A DNA stretch of 63,462 nucleotides from Onishia taeanensis. Its GTDB lineage: Bacteria > Pseudomonadota > Gammaproteobacteria > Pseudomonadales > Halomonadaceae. The DNA is taken from contig NZ_JABVXC010000014.1 of NCBI RefSeq assembly GCF_013349955.1, positions 1-63,462 of the forward strand, given 5' to 3'. Numbering within the stretch: position 1 is the stretch's first letter; each line of letters begins with the position of its first letter. Below the pieces are notes generated by a model. That model worked only from the letters and a program-made list of their open reading frames with translations. It was not told the origin of the DNA and ran no database searches. This document shows, in pieces, positions 1 through 9,556 of this stretch. The position numbers and the translations under genes are program-made.

Positions 1-72
1 TGTCAACCCTTGCTGTTGTTGCTCACCGTAGATGACCGGGTGAACCAGCGGCGAGTTGAGCGCCGATCGAGT

Positions 73-108
73 GGAGGTGCATTCTACCGTTTCCGGCGTT
101 TTTGTCAA
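73..108 (-). promoter_or_regulatory. rRNA-operon-type sigma-70 promoter (P1-like), directed leftward
   Basis: On the minus strand a perfect -35 TTGACA (108-103) is followed after 16 nt by TAGAAT (86-81) and a GCACCTC discriminator, the layout of gammaproteobacterial 16S rRNA promoters. An A-rich stretch upstream (about 115-150) could serve as an UP element. A second TTGACA at 6-1 could be the -35 of a downstream P2 whose -10 lies outside the window. In Pseudomonas a tyrosyl-tRNA synthetase gene lies just upstream of an rrn operon in the same relative orientation. No rRNA sequence is visible, so the operon itself is inferred. Confidence 0.7.
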
Positions 109-269
109 TGCTTATCGACTCAAGCGAACCGAAAAACCCTAACGAAAACAAGTGCTTCCAACACCCTTCACCGCGTCCGACGTTTGCCCGTCGGCGGCAG
201 CGGATGCGTACTTTACGGATTATCGACGGGCCACACAACCCCTTTCTTGCAAAAAGATGACGAAGAGGT

Positions 270-306
270 TGTGGATAGGTGAAGGCGGCTGACCGGGTGT
301 GGATAA
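270..306 (-). promoter_or_regulatory. pair of DnaA-box-like 9-mers
   Basis: TGTGGATAA at 298-306 is a perfect reverse DnaA box (TTATCCACA). TGTGGATAG at 270-278 differs at one position. They are 28 bp apart in the same orientation, between the tyrS terminator and the leftward rRNA-type promoter. Function is inferred from the motif only. Confidence 0.4.
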
Positions 307-326
307 ATCGAGGAGCCAGACACGAC

Positions 327-350
327 AACGCCCGCACAAGGGCGGGCGTT
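327..350 (-). terminator. terminator-like hairpin downstream of tyrS
   Basis: A perfect 9-bp stem (AACGCCCGC / GCGGGCGTT) with a 6-nt loop lies 47 nt past the tyrS stop. The sequence after it on the minus strand is only moderately T-rich, so intrinsic termination may be partial. Confidence 0.55.
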
Positions 351-396
351 TCAAGGACTGATAGAGAGGCGACTAACAGCCAATAGCGCCGATCGC

Positions 397-1596
397 TTAG
401 TCGATGATCACTCGGGCATAGCGTTTCTTGCCAGCCTGAACCACATAGCTCGCACCGGTCGCCAGCATGTGATCGCGGGCGACTACCTCGCCGTCGACCT
501 TGACGCGACCGTTGCCGAGCATGTCTTTAGCCTGGGCGCTGTTGTTGGCAAGACCTGAGCGGTTAAGTACCGCGGCGATCGGCGCCTGCTCGCTGCCTTC
601 GAAGTCGACGTGCACTTCGGGCAGGTCTTCGGGCAGCTCGCCATCGGCTAACTGGTTGCCGGCGGACTTGTGCGCATTGGCCGCCGCGTCCTCGCCGTGA
701 TAGCGACCGACCAGCTCGCGCGCCAGCACCATCTTGATGTCGCGCGGATTGGCACCCTGCTCGACGTCGCGCTTGAGCGCCTCGATGTCTTCGTTGGACT
801 TCAGCGACAGCAGCTCGAAATAGCGCCACATCAGGCTGTCGGGCATCGACACCAGCTTGTTGAACATGGTGCCTGGCGCATCATCAACACCGACATAGTT
901 GCCCAGCGACTTGGACATCTTCTGCACGCCGTCCAACCCTTCCAGCAGCGGCATGGTGATCACCACCTGCGGTGACTGTCCGAAGTGCTTCTGCAGCTCG
1001 CGGCCCATCAGCAGATTGAACTTCTGATCGGTACCACCCAGCTCGACGTCGGCTTCCAGCGCTACCGAGTCATAGCCCTGCACCAGCGGATAGAGGAACT
1101 CGTGGATGGAGATCGACTGACCGCCCTGATAGCGCTTTTCGAAGTCATCGCGTTCGAGCATGCGCGCTACGGTACTCTGACCGGCAAGCTCAATCATGTC
1201 AGCGGCACTCATCGCGGAGAACCATTCGGCGTTGAAGCGTACCTCGGTCTTCGCGGGGTCGAGAATCTTGAAGACCTGTGCCTTGTAGGTCTCGGCATTG
1301 GCCTTCACCTCTTCCTCGGTGAGGGGCTTACGGGTGACATTCTTGCCGGTGGGGTCGCCGATGCGTCCAGTGAAGTCGCCGATCAGGAAGATCACCTGAT
1401 GACCGAGATCCTGAAACTGGCGCATCTTGGTCAGCAGCACGCTGTGGCCCAGATGCAGATCCGGCGCGGTCGGATCGAAGCCGGCCTTGATGCGCAGGGG
1501 ACGGCCAGACGCGAGCTTCTCCTTGAGCTCATCGGCCAGCAGAATCTCATGGGTGCCGCGCTCAAGCAGCGCCAGCGCATCAGCGACGTCGGACAT
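397..1596 (-). CDS. tyrS: tyrosyl-tRNA synthetase (TyrZ-type)
   Basis: Charges tRNA-Tyr with tyrosine in the cytosol. The 399-residue protein has the class I signature HLGHS near the N terminus, a KMSKS loop ([10 protein letters not shown]) and a C-terminal S4 RNA-binding domain. KMSKS marks the TyrZ subtype rather than the KFGKT form of E. coli TyrS. The ATG at 1596 is chosen because GAGGGGAG lies about 10 nt upstream and the protein begins [12 protein letters not shown]; an upstream extension to 1650 has no family support. It is transcribed toward the rRNA-type promoter, divergent from anmK. Confidence 0.95.
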   Translation of the reverse strand: MSDVADALALLERGTHEILLADELKEKLASGRPLRIKAGFDPTAPDLHLGHSVLLTKMRQFQDLGHQVIFLIGDFTGRIGDPTGKNVTRKPLTEEEVKANAETYKAQVFKILDPAKTEVRFNAEWFSAMSAADMIELAGQSTVARMLERDDFEKRYQGGQSISIHEFLYPLVQGYDSVALEADVELGGTDQKFNLLMGRELQKHFGQSPQVVITMPLLEGLDGVQKMSKSLGNYVGVDDAPGTMFNKLVSMPDSLMWRYFELLSLKSNEDIEALKRDVEQGANPRDIKMVLARELVGRYHGEDAAANAHKSAGNQLADGELPEDLPEVHVDFEGSEQAPIAAVLNRSGLANNSAQAKDMLGNGRVKVDGEVVARDHMLATGASYVVQAGKKRYARVIID

Positions 1597-1732
1597 CGTT
1601 ACCGTTCTCCCCTCAAAAGCAGTTGATCGCCAGGCAAGGCTCCTTGGCATCTAGAGCAGGCCTGATAATGGGGGCAGATGGTAGCATGTCTTGCTCAATC
1701 GGTTGAGCGCCGGACACACCAGGGAGACAAGC

Positions 1733-2890
1733 ATGCCACTGTTGATTGGATTGATGTCGGGAACCAGCCTCGACGGCATCGACGCAGCCCTCGTGACCTG
1801 CGGCGAGCCTGGGCCGGATGGAACGCAGGAGGCGCCGCGCCTGCTGGCCACTCATGAAGTCGCCATGCCTACGAGCCTGCGTGCGACCTTGCTTGAGCTC
1901 TGCCATGCTGACGCCGTGCGCTTTGCCGACCTGGCCCGCACCGAAGACGCCTTCTGCCGCCTGCAGGCCCGCGCCGTGAGCGAACTGCTGGCTGCGAGCA
2001 AGACCCCGGCAAGCGCGGTGGCCGCCATTGGTAGCCACGGCCAGACCATCGAGCACGCCCCCCTCGGGCATCCTGACAAGGACGCAAGCGCCCCCTATAC
2101 CCTGCAGCTCGACAACCCCAGCCTGCTGGCCGAGCTGACCGGCTGCCCGGTGGTCGCCGATTTCCGGCGTCGCGATCTTGCCGCCGGTGGGCAGGCCGCA
2201 CCACTGGCCCCCGCCTTCCATGCTGCGCTGTTTCGCCACCCCAACGACTGGCAGCTGGTGCTCAACCTGGGCGGCTTCGCCAACCTGACGCTGCTACCGC
2301 CTGTTACCAGTTCCGCCGAGGTGGTCGGCTTCGATACCGGCCCGGCTAACGTGCTACTGGACGCCTGGCATCAGCGCCACATGGGTACCCCTGTCGACAG
2401 GGACGGCACCTGGGCCGCGGGCGGACGGGTCATCGAACCACTGCTCTCTCGCCTGCTGGCGGACCCCTTTTTCACCATGCTGCCGCCCAAGAGCACCGGC
2501 CGCGAGGCCTTTCACCTCCCCTGGCTTGAGGCACGACTGGCCGGCAATGAGTCGCCCCAGGACGTGCAGGCGACCCTCGCCGAGTTGACCGCAGCAAGCG
2601 TGGCCTCCGGAATCGCCCAGGCCATGGCCCGCTATCAGGCACCCCCTCCCCGCCGACTACTACCCTGCGGTGGCGGCGCCCGCAATGCCGATCTCCTTGC
2701 ACGGCTGGCCCAGCGACTGCCTCAGACAGAAATCAGCATCATCGACCAGGATGGCTGGAGCGCCGACTGGCTAGAGGCCGGCGCCTTCGCCTGGCTGGCC
2801 TGGCGACGCCTGGCTGGCCTGCCCGGCAACCTGCCCGCGGTCACCGGTGCCGCTGGCCCGCGGGTGCTTGGCGGCGTCTATTCACACTAA
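1733..2890 (+). CDS. anmK: anhydro-N-acetylmuramic acid kinase
   Basis: Phosphorylates and opens 1,6-anhydro-MurNAc to MurNAc-6-phosphate during recycling of cell-wall sugars. The 385-residue product starts MPLLIGLMSGTSLDGID, containing the family's nucleotide-binding signature GLMSGTSLDG, and has a second ATP-site glycine motif (LPCGGGARN) near the C terminus. The ATG at 1733 follows AGGGAG by a normal distance; the in-frame start at 1691 would add 14 unsupported residues. Divergent from tyrS and convergent with pilU. A GCTCAA-TCGG-TTGAGC inverted repeat lies just upstream (1693-1708). Confidence 0.93.
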   Translation: MPLLIGLMSGTSLDGIDAALVTCGEPGPDGTQEAPRLLATHEVAMPTSLRATLLELCHADAVRFADLARTEDAFCRLQARAVSELLAASKTPASAVAAIGSHGQTIEHAPLGHPDKDASAPYTLQLDNPSLLAELTGCPVVADFRRRDLAAGGQAAPLAPAFHAALFRHPNDWQLVLNLGGFANLTLLPPVTSSAEVVGFDTGPANVLLDAWHQRHMGTPVDRDGTWAAGGRVIEPLLSRLLADPFFTMLPPKSTGREAFHLPWLEARLAGNESPQDVQATLAELTAASVASGIAQAMARYQAPPPRRLLPCGGGARNADLLARLAQRLPQTEISIIDQDGWSADWLEAGAFAWLAWRRLAGLPGNLPAVTGAAGPRVLGGVYSH

Positions 2891-2988
2891 CCCAGTCGTT
2901 GCGGCCATCCGCCCTGCCCGTAAACACCGACGGCCTCTGCACCACCCATGTGTGCCGGCACATGCCCTGAGGACCGATAAAGACATCG

Positions 2989-4125
2989 CTAGAAATCATC
3001 TCCACGCCGCAGCTCGAGGTGACGAGCGGCGCCCTGGGCGTCGGCCACCCCGCCCTCGTCGCCAAACTTGATCATCATGCGCAAATCGTTGGCAGAGTCG
3101 GCGTGAACCATGGCGATGTCCTCACTGATCACACCCTCCTGGTAGAGCTCATAGAGCGCCTGATCGAAGGTCTGCATCCCAAGGTCCCGGGAGCGGCGCA
3201 TGATGTCCTTGATCTCGGCGACCTCGCCCTTGCGGATCAAATCGCCGATCAGCGGTGAGCGCAGCATGATCTCGATGGCCGCGCGGCGCCCACGATCCTG
3301 GGTGGGCAGCAGCTGCTGGGCGACAATGGCCTTAAGGTTCAGCGACAGGTCGAGCCAGACCTGATCGTGGCGCTCCGAGGGGAAGAAGTTGATGATCCGA
3401 TCCAGCGCCTGATTGGCGTTATTGGCATGCAGGGTCGCCAGGCACAGATGACCGGTCTCAGCGAAGGTCAGCGCATGCTCCATGGTCTTGCGGGTGCGGA
3501 TCTCGCCGATCAGGATCACGTCCGGCGCTTGGCGTAGCGTATTCTTCAGCGCCACCTCGAACGACTCGGTATCAATGCCCACTTCCCGCTGATTGATGAT
3601 CGCCTTCTTGTGCGGGTGCACATACTCGATCGGGTCCTCAATGCTGATGATGTGCCCACCCTGGGTCTCGTTGCGCTGCTGAATCATCGACGCTAGGGTC
3701 GTCGACTTGCCAGTGCCGGTGCCGCCGACGACCAACACCAGGCCGCGCTTGGCGCCAGCCAGCTCACCGAGCGTTGCCGGCAAGTTCAGCGTCTCGAGCC
3801 GAGGAATCTCGAAGGAGATCCGCCGCAGCACCATGGCCGGCTGATTGCGCTGCTGGAAGGCGCTGACCCGAAAGCGCCCTCGTCCAGGAAGGCTCAAGGC
3901 AAAGTTGGCCTCCTGTTCAGAGGCAAAGCGTTCACGCTGGGCCGGCGGTAAGGCGGCCTTGACCAGCTCGGCCACCTGAGCCGGCGATAACACCTGCTCG
4001 CCCAGCGGAATAAGCTGCCCAGCCATTTTCAGGGTAGGTGGAGCATTCACCGAGATCAGGAGGTCCGAGGCTTCCTTATCGACCATGATCTCGAGCAGTT
4101 GCTGCAACCATTCGTTCGCTTTCAT
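2989..4125 (-). CDS. pilU: type IV pilus retraction ATPase PilU
   Basis: An accessory motor that works with PilT to depolymerise type IV pili at the inner membrane. The 378-residue protein is a PilT/GspE-family secretion ATPase with Walker A GGTGTGKST, an Asp box (IISIEDPIEYVH), Walker B (DVILIGEIR) and a His box (CLATLHANN). The long C-terminal extension after the ATPase core fits PilU rather than PilT. The start is preceded by AGGCGG. It follows pilT by 90 nt in the same direction, presumably one operon. Other pilus genes are not in this window. Confidence 0.93.
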   Translation of the reverse strand: MKANEWLQQLLEIMVDKEASDLLISVNAPPTLKMAGQLIPLGEQVLSPAQVAELVKAALPPAQRERFASEQEANFALSLPGRGRFRVSAFQQRNQPAMVLRRISFEIPRLETLNLPATLGELAGAKRGLVLVVGGTGTGKSTTLASMIQQRNETQGGHIISIEDPIEYVHPHKKAIINQREVGIDTESFEVALKNTLRQAPDVILIGEIRTRKTMEHALTFAETGHLCLATLHANNANQALDRIINFFPSERHDQVWLDLSLNLKAIVAQQLLPTQDRGRRAAIEIMLRSPLIGDLIRKGEVAEIKDIMRRSRDLGMQTFDQALYELYQEGVISEDIAMVHADSANDLRMMIKFGDEGGVADAQGAARHLELRRGDDF

Positions 4126-4215
4126 GATATTCCGCCTGCTCTCTATTTATGCTCGCTCAGAGCTGTTGGGCATTAGCGTGCATCAGGGCTTCAACTGACC
4201 GGCTCATCAATGGCC

Positions 4216-5247
4216 TCAGCCGAACACACCCTTGGCCACGGTCTGCGCCTCTTCGCGCATCACAACCCCATCGTTGACCATTTTGGCCAGGGCACTATCG
4301 AGAGTCTGCATCCCCAGGTTACCGCCGGTCTGAATGGCCGAATAAATCTGGGCCACCTTATCCTCACGAATCAGGTTGCGAATCGCCGAGGTCGCCACCA
4401 GGATCTCGTGCGCCGCCACCCGGCCGCCGCCAGCGCGTTTGAGCAGCACCTGCGAAATCACGCCCTGCAGCGACTCCGAAAGCATCGAGCGCACCATATC
4501 CTTCTCCGCCCCCGGAAAGACGTCGACGATGCGATCGATAGTCTTGGCCGCCGACGTGGTGTGCAGGGTGCCCAGCACCAGGTGCCCGGTCTCGGCCGCG
4601 GTCAGTGCCAGCCGGATAGTGTCCAGATCGCGAAGCTCGCCGACCAGGATCACGTCCGGATCCTCGCGCAGTGCACTGCGCAGCGCCGGTCCGAAACCGT
4701 GAGTATCGCGACTCACTTCACGTTGATTGATCAGGCAACGCTTGCTGCGGTGCACAAATTCAACTGGATCTTCGATCGTCAGGATATGGTCGTAGCGAGT
4801 GTCGTTGATGAAGTCGATCATTGCCGCCAGGGTGGTGCTCTTGCCCGACCCCGTGGGGCCAGTGACCAATACCAGGCCACGTGGGAGCTGCGCCATACGG
4901 CGGAAGACATCGCCCATGCCCAGCGCTTCCATGGTCAGCACCTCGGCAGGCACGGTGCGCATTACCGCTGCGGCGCCGCGGCCCTGCTGAAACGCGTTGA
5001 CGCGAAAGCGTGCCACACCGGGCACCTCGAAGGAGAAATCCGTTTCCAGGAATTCTTCGAAGTCGCGGCGCTGGCGGTCACCCATGATGTCGTAGATCAG
5101 GGCACGCACTTCACGATCATCCATGGCAGGCACGTTGAGCCGGCGAATATCACCATCGACCCGAATCATCGGCGGCAGGCCGGCGGAAAGGTGAAGGTCC
5201 GATGCGTTCTGCTTTGCCGAGAATGCCAGCAGTTCGGTAATATCCAT
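4216..5247 (-). CDS. pilT: type IV pilus retraction ATPase PilT
   Basis: The main hexameric motor that pulls pilin subunits back into the inner membrane, powering twitching motility and DNA uptake. The 343-residue length is typical. Visible motifs are Walker A GPTGSGKST, Asp box (ILTIEDPVEFVH), Walker B (DVILVGELRD) and His box (LGTLHTTSAAKTIDR). Only 33 bp separate its start from the divergent yggS, so its promoter must sit in or near that gene's 5' end. The pilU-pilT-yggS-proC-yggT order matches Pseudomonas. Confidence 0.95.
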   Translation of the reverse strand: MDITELLAFSAKQNASDLHLSAGLPPMIRVDGDIRRLNVPAMDDREVRALIYDIMGDRQRRDFEEFLETDFSFEVPGVARFRVNAFQQGRGAAAVMRTVPAEVLTMEALGMGDVFRRMAQLPRGLVLVTGPTGSGKSTTLAAMIDFINDTRYDHILTIEDPVEFVHRSKRCLINQREVSRDTHGFGPALRSALREDPDVILVGELRDLDTIRLALTAAETGHLVLGTLHTTSAAKTIDRIVDVFPGAEKDMVRSMLSESLQGVISQVLLKRAGGGRVAAHEILVATSAIRNLIREDKVAQIYSAIQTGGNLGMQTLDSALAKMVNDGVVMREEAQTVAKGVFG

Positions 5248-5280
5248 TAGATTCCTGCTCCCAGGTAAGGTCGATCCAGT

Positions 5281-5991
5281 ATGACAGAGGTTGTGTTAAC
5301 CGAAACCTTCGCCGCTGCCAAGTCGCGGCTCGGTGCAGCGCTTAGCGCCGCAGGCCGAGACCCGCAGGCCACCGAACTGTTGGCCGTCAGCAAAACCAAG
5401 CCCGCGGCGATGATTCGCGAGGCATATGGCCTCGGTCAGCGCCAGTTCGGCGAAAACTATCTGCAGGAGGCTCTCGACAAACAGGCCGAGCTTACCGATC
5501 TCGACGATATCATCTGGCATTTCATCGGCCCGCTGCAGTCGAACAAGACCCGCCAGGTCGCCGAGCACTTCGACTGGGTTCATAGCGTCGATCGTGAGAA
5601 GATCGCCAGACGCCTGGCCGAGCAGCGCCCTGCCGACCGGCCGCCGCTAAACGTCTGCCTGCAGGTCAATATCAGCGATGAGGCCAGCAAGGCCGGCGTC
5701 GCCCTCGAGGCCCTCGAGCCGCTGGCGGAGACGGTGCTATCGCTGCCGGGTCTGCGCCTGCGCGGACTGATGGCGATTCCCGCCCCAAGCGCTGGGTTCG
5801 CCGCGCAGCGAGCCCCTTTCGCCAGGCTGCGCGAGGCCCTCGAGGCACTCAAGACACGCTTCCCCGAGGCCGAGCTCGACACCCTGTCGATGGGCATGAG
5901 CGATGACCTCGAGGCCGCCGTCGCCGAGGGTGCGACCCTGCTGAGGCTGGGCACGGCGCTATTCGGCGCGCGGCCACGCCCAGCAGCCTGA
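5281..5991 (+). CDS. yggS: PLP-binding homeostasis protein, YggS family
   Basis: Binds pyridoxal 5'-phosphate and buffers its free level; it is not a known enzyme. The 236-residue protein has the PLP-binding lysine in AVSKTKP (about K38), the FGENYLQE motif, and the C-terminal SMGMSDDLEAA phosphate-binding motif of the family's alanine-racemase-like barrel. The ATG at 5281 follows AGGTAAGG. It stands directly upstream of proC, the usual neighbour. Confidence 0.92.
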   Translation: MTEVVLTETFAAAKSRLGAALSAAGRDPQATELLAVSKTKPAAMIREAYGLGQRQFGENYLQEALDKQAELTDLDDIIWHFIGPLQSNKTRQVAEHFDWVHSVDREKIARRLAEQRPADRPPLNVCLQVNISDEASKAGVALEALEPLAETVLSLPGLRLRGLMAIPAPSAGFAAQRAPFARLREALEALKTRFPEAELDTLSMGMSDDLEAAVAEGATLLRLGTALFGARPRPAA

Positions 5992-6127
5992 GGCGATGAC
6001 GCCGCTGACGGCATGTCGCACCCAAGAAACGACAGGCTGACGGGCACGCTAACATCGCGAGCAGAACAGGCACGGCGACTAACAGGTCAGGCAAACGGCC
6101 AACCAGACACCAGAAGAGGACTCCAGC

Positions 6128-6952
6128 ATGGCGAGCAACGTGACTTTCATTGGCGCCGGCAACATGGCCAGCGCCATCTTCGGCGGCATGATCGAGAGCG
6201 GCTACCCCCGCGAGGCGATTACCGCCACCTCCCCCGACGACGCAATGCTGGCGCCGCTACGCGAGCGGTACGGCATCCACACCGAGACCGACAACAATGC
6301 CGCCGTGGCCACTGCAGATGTCGTGGTGCTGGCGGTCAAGCCACAGATCATGCACGACGTATGTGCGGCCATGCGCGATGCCGTCCAGGATCGCAAGCCG
6401 CTGATCGTCTCCGTCGCCGCCGGCCTGACCGCCGAGACCCTCGAGCGCTGGTTGGGCGGGAACCTACCGGTGATCCGCTGCATGCCCAACACGCCCTCGC
6501 TGGTGGGTACCGGCGCCAGCGGCCTCTATGCCAATCGTCTCGTCGATGACAGCCAGAAATCGATTGCCACCACCTTGATGGAAGCCGTGGGTATCGTGGA
6601 GTGGGTCGACGAGGAGGTACTGCTCGAAGCCGTGACCGCCGTTGCCGGCAGCGCCCCTGCCTATTTCTACCTGGTCTTCGAAGCGCTGGAAGAAGCCGGG
6701 GCCAAGCTCGGCCTGCCGGCTGAAAGCGCCCGTCGCTTGGCCGTGCAGACCGGCCTCGGCGCGGCTCGAATGGTTCAGCAGGGGGACGCCGACCCCGCCC
6801 AACTGAGGCGCAATGTGATGTCGCCGAACGGCACCACCGAACGCGCCGTGAACCACCTCGAAGAGGCCGGTCTACGCCAGATCTTCCTCGAGGCCGCCGA
6901 GGTCTGTGCCGCCCGCGCTCGCGAGATGGGCGAGGAGCTCGGCAAGCAGTAA
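6128..6952 (+). CDS. proC: pyrroline-5-carboxylate reductase
   Basis: Catalyses the last step of proline synthesis, reducing pyrroline-5-carboxylate with NAD(P)H. The 274-residue protein opens with the Rossmann motif FIGAGNMASAI, contains VKPQ (coenzyme site) and AVAGSAPAY, and carries the family signature around SPNGTTERAV near the C terminus. The ATG at 6128 is the natural start because the Rossmann strand begins four residues later. Proline is also an osmoprotectant in halophiles, but nothing here shows salt control. Confidence 0.95.
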   Translation: MASNVTFIGAGNMASAIFGGMIESGYPREAITATSPDDAMLAPLRERYGIHTETDNNAAVATADVVVLAVKPQIMHDVCAAMRDAVQDRKPLIVSVAAGLTAETLERWLGGNLPVIRCMPNTPSLVGTGASGLYANRLVDDSQKSIATTLMEAVGIVEWVDEEVLLEAVTAVAGSAPAYFYLVFEALEEAGAKLGLPAESARRLAVQTGLGAARMVQQGDADPAQLRRNVMSPNGTTERAVNHLEEAGLRQIFLEAAEVCAARAREMGEELGKQ

Positions 6953-6966
6953 ATCGCCAAGGTGAA

Positions 6967-6988
6967 GGCGGGCGTCGACACGCCCGCC
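6967..6988 (+). terminator. GC-rich hairpin after proC
   Basis: A perfect 9-bp stem GGCGGGCGT / ACGCCCGCC with a CGAC loop lies 14 nt past the proC stop. It lacks a T-tract, so it may stabilise the 3' end or terminate only weakly. Confidence 0.35.
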
Positions 6989-7060
6989 CATCTGTGAATC
7001 GCTGACGTCACCCCATTGCCATCGCCGTTCGTTGCCGTCTTTTATAAACAAGGAGCCCCC

Positions 7061-7651
7061 ATGGGCAGTCAATTGGGAAGTGCCGGCCTGCTGCTGGTCA
7101 ATACGCTGATCAACATCTATCTGCTGATGCTGATGATGCGCTTTCTGCTACAGGCCTCCCGCGCCGACTACTACAACCCGATCAGCCAATCGGTGGTCAA
7201 GGTGACCCAGCCGGTGGTGAAGCCCTTCCAGGGCTTCTTGCGCCCAGTGGGACGCTTCGACCTGGCCACCCTGGCGGCAGCCTTCTTGATCAAGGTGATC
7301 AGCATCATCCTGATCCTGCAGATCGCCGGCTACGGTATGCCGCCAATCGCCGGCATTGCCATCGCCGGGGTCGCCGCGCTGGCAAGCGGCATCCTCAAGA
7401 TCTACTTCTTCGCCCTGATCGTGATGATCATCCTGAGTTGGGTGGCCCCTCAGGCGAGTCACCCGGGCGCACTGCTGGTCATGCAGCTGGTAGAGCCGAT
7501 CATGGCTCCGGTGCGCAAGGTGATCCCGCCGCTTGGCATGATCGATCTGTCCCCGATCGTGGTGTTCATCTCCATCAGCCTGCTCGACAATCTGGTGGTC
7601 GGCTCATTGACCCGTGCCGCCGGCGTCTCCGGCGCCCTGGTGGGGCTGTGA
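7061..7651 (+). CDS. yggT: YggT family integral membrane protein
   Basis: A conserved inner-membrane protein of uncertain function. The 196-residue product contains two YGGT repeats, each with paired hydrophobic segments (for example LLMLMMRFLLQA and LIVMIILSWVAP), giving about four to six membrane helices. The ATG at 7061 follows a clear AAGGAG; the longer reading from 7016 is not supported. It sits between proC and metX as in Pseudomonas. No catalytic motif is visible. Confidence 0.88.
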   Translation: MGSQLGSAGLLLVNTLINIYLLMLMMRFLLQASRADYYNPISQSVVKVTQPVVKPFQGFLRPVGRFDLATLAAAFLIKVISIILILQIAGYGMPPIAGIAIAGVAALASGILKIYFFALIVMIILSWVAPQASHPGALLVMQLVEPIMAPVRKVIPPLGMIDLSPIVVFISISLLDNLVVGSLTRAAGVSGALVGL

Positions 7652-7710
7652 TCGATGCAGCGGTGAATGATGCGACTAAGACGGACAGGGCTGTGATTGA
7701 CAGTACTGTG

Positions 7711-7743
7711 AGCGGGGCCGAGCGCCCCGCTAGCGTTTATTTT
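7711..7743 (+). terminator. terminator between yggT and metX
   Basis: The stem AGCGGGGC / GCCCCGCT with a 5-nt loop is followed by AGCGTTTATTTTC. It would end yggT transcripts about 25 nt before the metX start, or act as a metX leader hairpin. Confidence 0.5.
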
Positions 7744-7768
7744 CTTCTGACAGGACACTGAAACCGCC

Positions 7769-8920
7769 ATGCCCGAGCTTGCTTCCGATTCGGTCGGCGT
7801 GGTGGCGCCACAGACGGCCCACTTCGACGACCCTCTGGCCCTGGCCTGCGGCAAGACCCTGCCGAGCTACACCTTGGTCTACGAGACCTATGGCACTCTC
7901 AACGCCGATGGCACCAATGCGGTACTGATCTGCCATGCCCTGTCCGGGCACCACCACGCCGCCGGGCGCCATCATCAAGATGATCGCAAGCCAGGCTGGT
8001 GGGATGCCCATATCGGCCCCGGCAAGAGCATCGACACCAATCGCTTCTTCGTCGTTTCGCTCAACAACCTGGGCGGCTGCCATGGCAGCACCGGCCCGCT
8101 GAGCATCAACCCTGAAACCGGTCGCCCCTGGGGCCCGGACTTTCCGATGATGACGGTTAGCGACTGGGTGCACAGCCAGGCAAGACTCGCCGACCGGCTC
8201 GGCATCGAACGCTTCGCCGCGGTAGTCGGCGGCAGCCTGGGGGGCATGCAGGTGATGCAGTGGGCGCTGGACTACCCGGAACGCATCGCCCATGCTGCAG
8301 TCATCGCCGCCACCCCACGGCTCTCGGCCCAGAACATCGCCTTCAACGAGGTCGCGCGCCAGGCGATCCGCTCCGACCCCGACTTCCATGACGGTTGGTA
8401 CGGCGAGCACGGCACCCTGCCAAGACGCGGCCTAAAGCTGGCGCGCATGGTCGGCCACATCACCTACCTCTCCGAGACGGCGATGGGCTCCAAGTTCGGC
8501 CGTGACCTGCGCCAGGATCTCGGGTATGGCTACGAAGTCGAGTTCCAGGTGGAATCCTACCTGCGCCACCAGGGCGACACCTTTTCCGAATCCTTCGACG
8601 CCAACACCTACCTGCTGATGACCAAGGCGCTGGACTACTTCGACCCTGCCGCGCCCCACGGTGGCGACCTCGCTGCGGCGTTGGCTCCGGCACAGTGTCC
8701 CTTCCTGGTGGTCAGCTTCTCGACCGACTGGCGATTCCCGCCCTGGCGCTCCCGGGAACTGGTCGACGCCCTGGTGCGTGCCGACAAGCCGGTCAGTTAT
8801 GCCAACATCGACTCCCCCCACGGCCATGATGCCTTCCTGCTGCCCGAGCCCCGCTACCAGGCGGTGTTTGCGGGCTTCATGGCGCGCGTGGCCAGAGACC
8901 AGCAGTTGGAGGGCTCATAA
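7769..8920 (+). CDS. metX: homoserine O-acyltransferase (MetX)
   Basis: Acylates homoserine at the entry of methionine synthesis. The 383-residue alpha/beta-hydrolase shows the nucleophile elbow GGSLGGMQ, an acid residue in STDWRFPP and the catalytic His in HGHDAF. MetX proteins split into acetyl- and succinyl-transferases that cannot be told apart by fold. Pseudomonas relatives with a metW partner use succinyl-CoA, so succinyltransferase is the better guess but unproven. Its TAA overlaps the metW ATG by one base. Confidence 0.93.
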   Translation: MPELASDSVGVVAPQTAHFDDPLALACGKTLPSYTLVYETYGTLNADGTNAVLICHALSGHHHAAGRHHQDDRKPGWWDAHIGPGKSIDTNRFFVVSLNNLGGCHGSTGPLSINPETGRPWGPDFPMMTVSDWVHSQARLADRLGIERFAAVVGGSLGGMQVMQWALDYPERIAHAAVIAATPRLSAQNIAFNEVARQAIRSDPDFHDGWYGEHGTLPRRGLKLARMVGHITYLSETAMGSKFGRDLRQDLGYGYEVEFQVESYLRHQGDTFSESFDANTYLLMTKALDYFDPAAPHGGDLAAALAPAQCPFLVVSFSTDWRFPPWRSRELVDALVRADKPVSYANIDSPHGHDAFLLPEPRYQAVFAGFMARVARDQQLEGS

Positions 8921-9522
8921 TGCGCGCCGATCTTGAACTGATTCATGGCTGGGTGCCCGAGGGCGCCCGGGTACTCGACTTGGGCTGCGGCGACGGCACC
9001 CTGCTCGACGCCCTCTCCCGTGACAAACAGGTCACCGGCTACGGGCTGGAGATCGATCCCGACGGCCTGACCGCCTGCGTCGCCCGCGGCGTCAACGTCA
9101 TCGAGCAGAACCTTGACGAGGGGCTGGCCAATTTCGACGACAACGCCTATGACCTGGTGATCATGACCCAGGCCCTGCAAGCCTTGCGCCGCCCCGACCT
9201 GATGCTCGACGAGATGCTCCGGGTGGCCGGGGAATGCATCATCACCTTCCCCAACTTCGCCTACTGGCGCCACCGCCTGTATCTGGGCTTCAAGGGCTAT
9301 ATGCCGGTATCCAAGTCTCTACCCCATGCTTGGTACGACACCCCCAACATCCATCTGTCGACCTTCAATGACTTTGAACGCCTGTGCCGCGACAAGGGTC
9401 TGACCATTACGGACCAGGCAGTTGGCAACGGCGAGCACGAGGCACACTGGAGCTCGCGGCTATGGCCTAACCTGTTTGGTGAAACGGCGATCTTCCGCGT
9501 CAGCCGTGCAGGCGACGCCTGA
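8920..9522 (+). CDS. metW: methionine biosynthesis protein MetW
   Basis: A small class I methyltransferase-fold protein always coupled to metX in proteobacteria; it is needed for or modulates homoserine acylation, though the exact mechanism is unsettled. The 200-residue protein has the SAM-site motif VLDLGCGDGTLL and the MetW hallmark FPNFAYWRHR. The start is fixed by the TAATG overlap with metX. Confidence 0.92.
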   Translation: MRADLELIHGWVPEGARVLDLGCGDGTLLDALSRDKQVTGYGLEIDPDGLTACVARGVNVIEQNLDEGLANFDDNAYDLVIMTQALQALRRPDLMLDEMLRVAGECIITFPNFAYWRHRLYLGFKGYMPVSKSLPHAWYDTPNIHLSTFNDFERLCRDKGLTITDQAVGNGEHEAHWSSRLWPNLFGETAIFRVSRAGDA

Positions 9523-9556
9523 CCGCCACCAGGCCCTGCCTTAGGGGGACGTCATC

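Noticed and set aside
10..337. ORFs of 90 and 104 codons at the left edge
   Set aside because: They run across the rRNA-type promoter and DnaA boxes and lack a ribosome-binding site or similarity.
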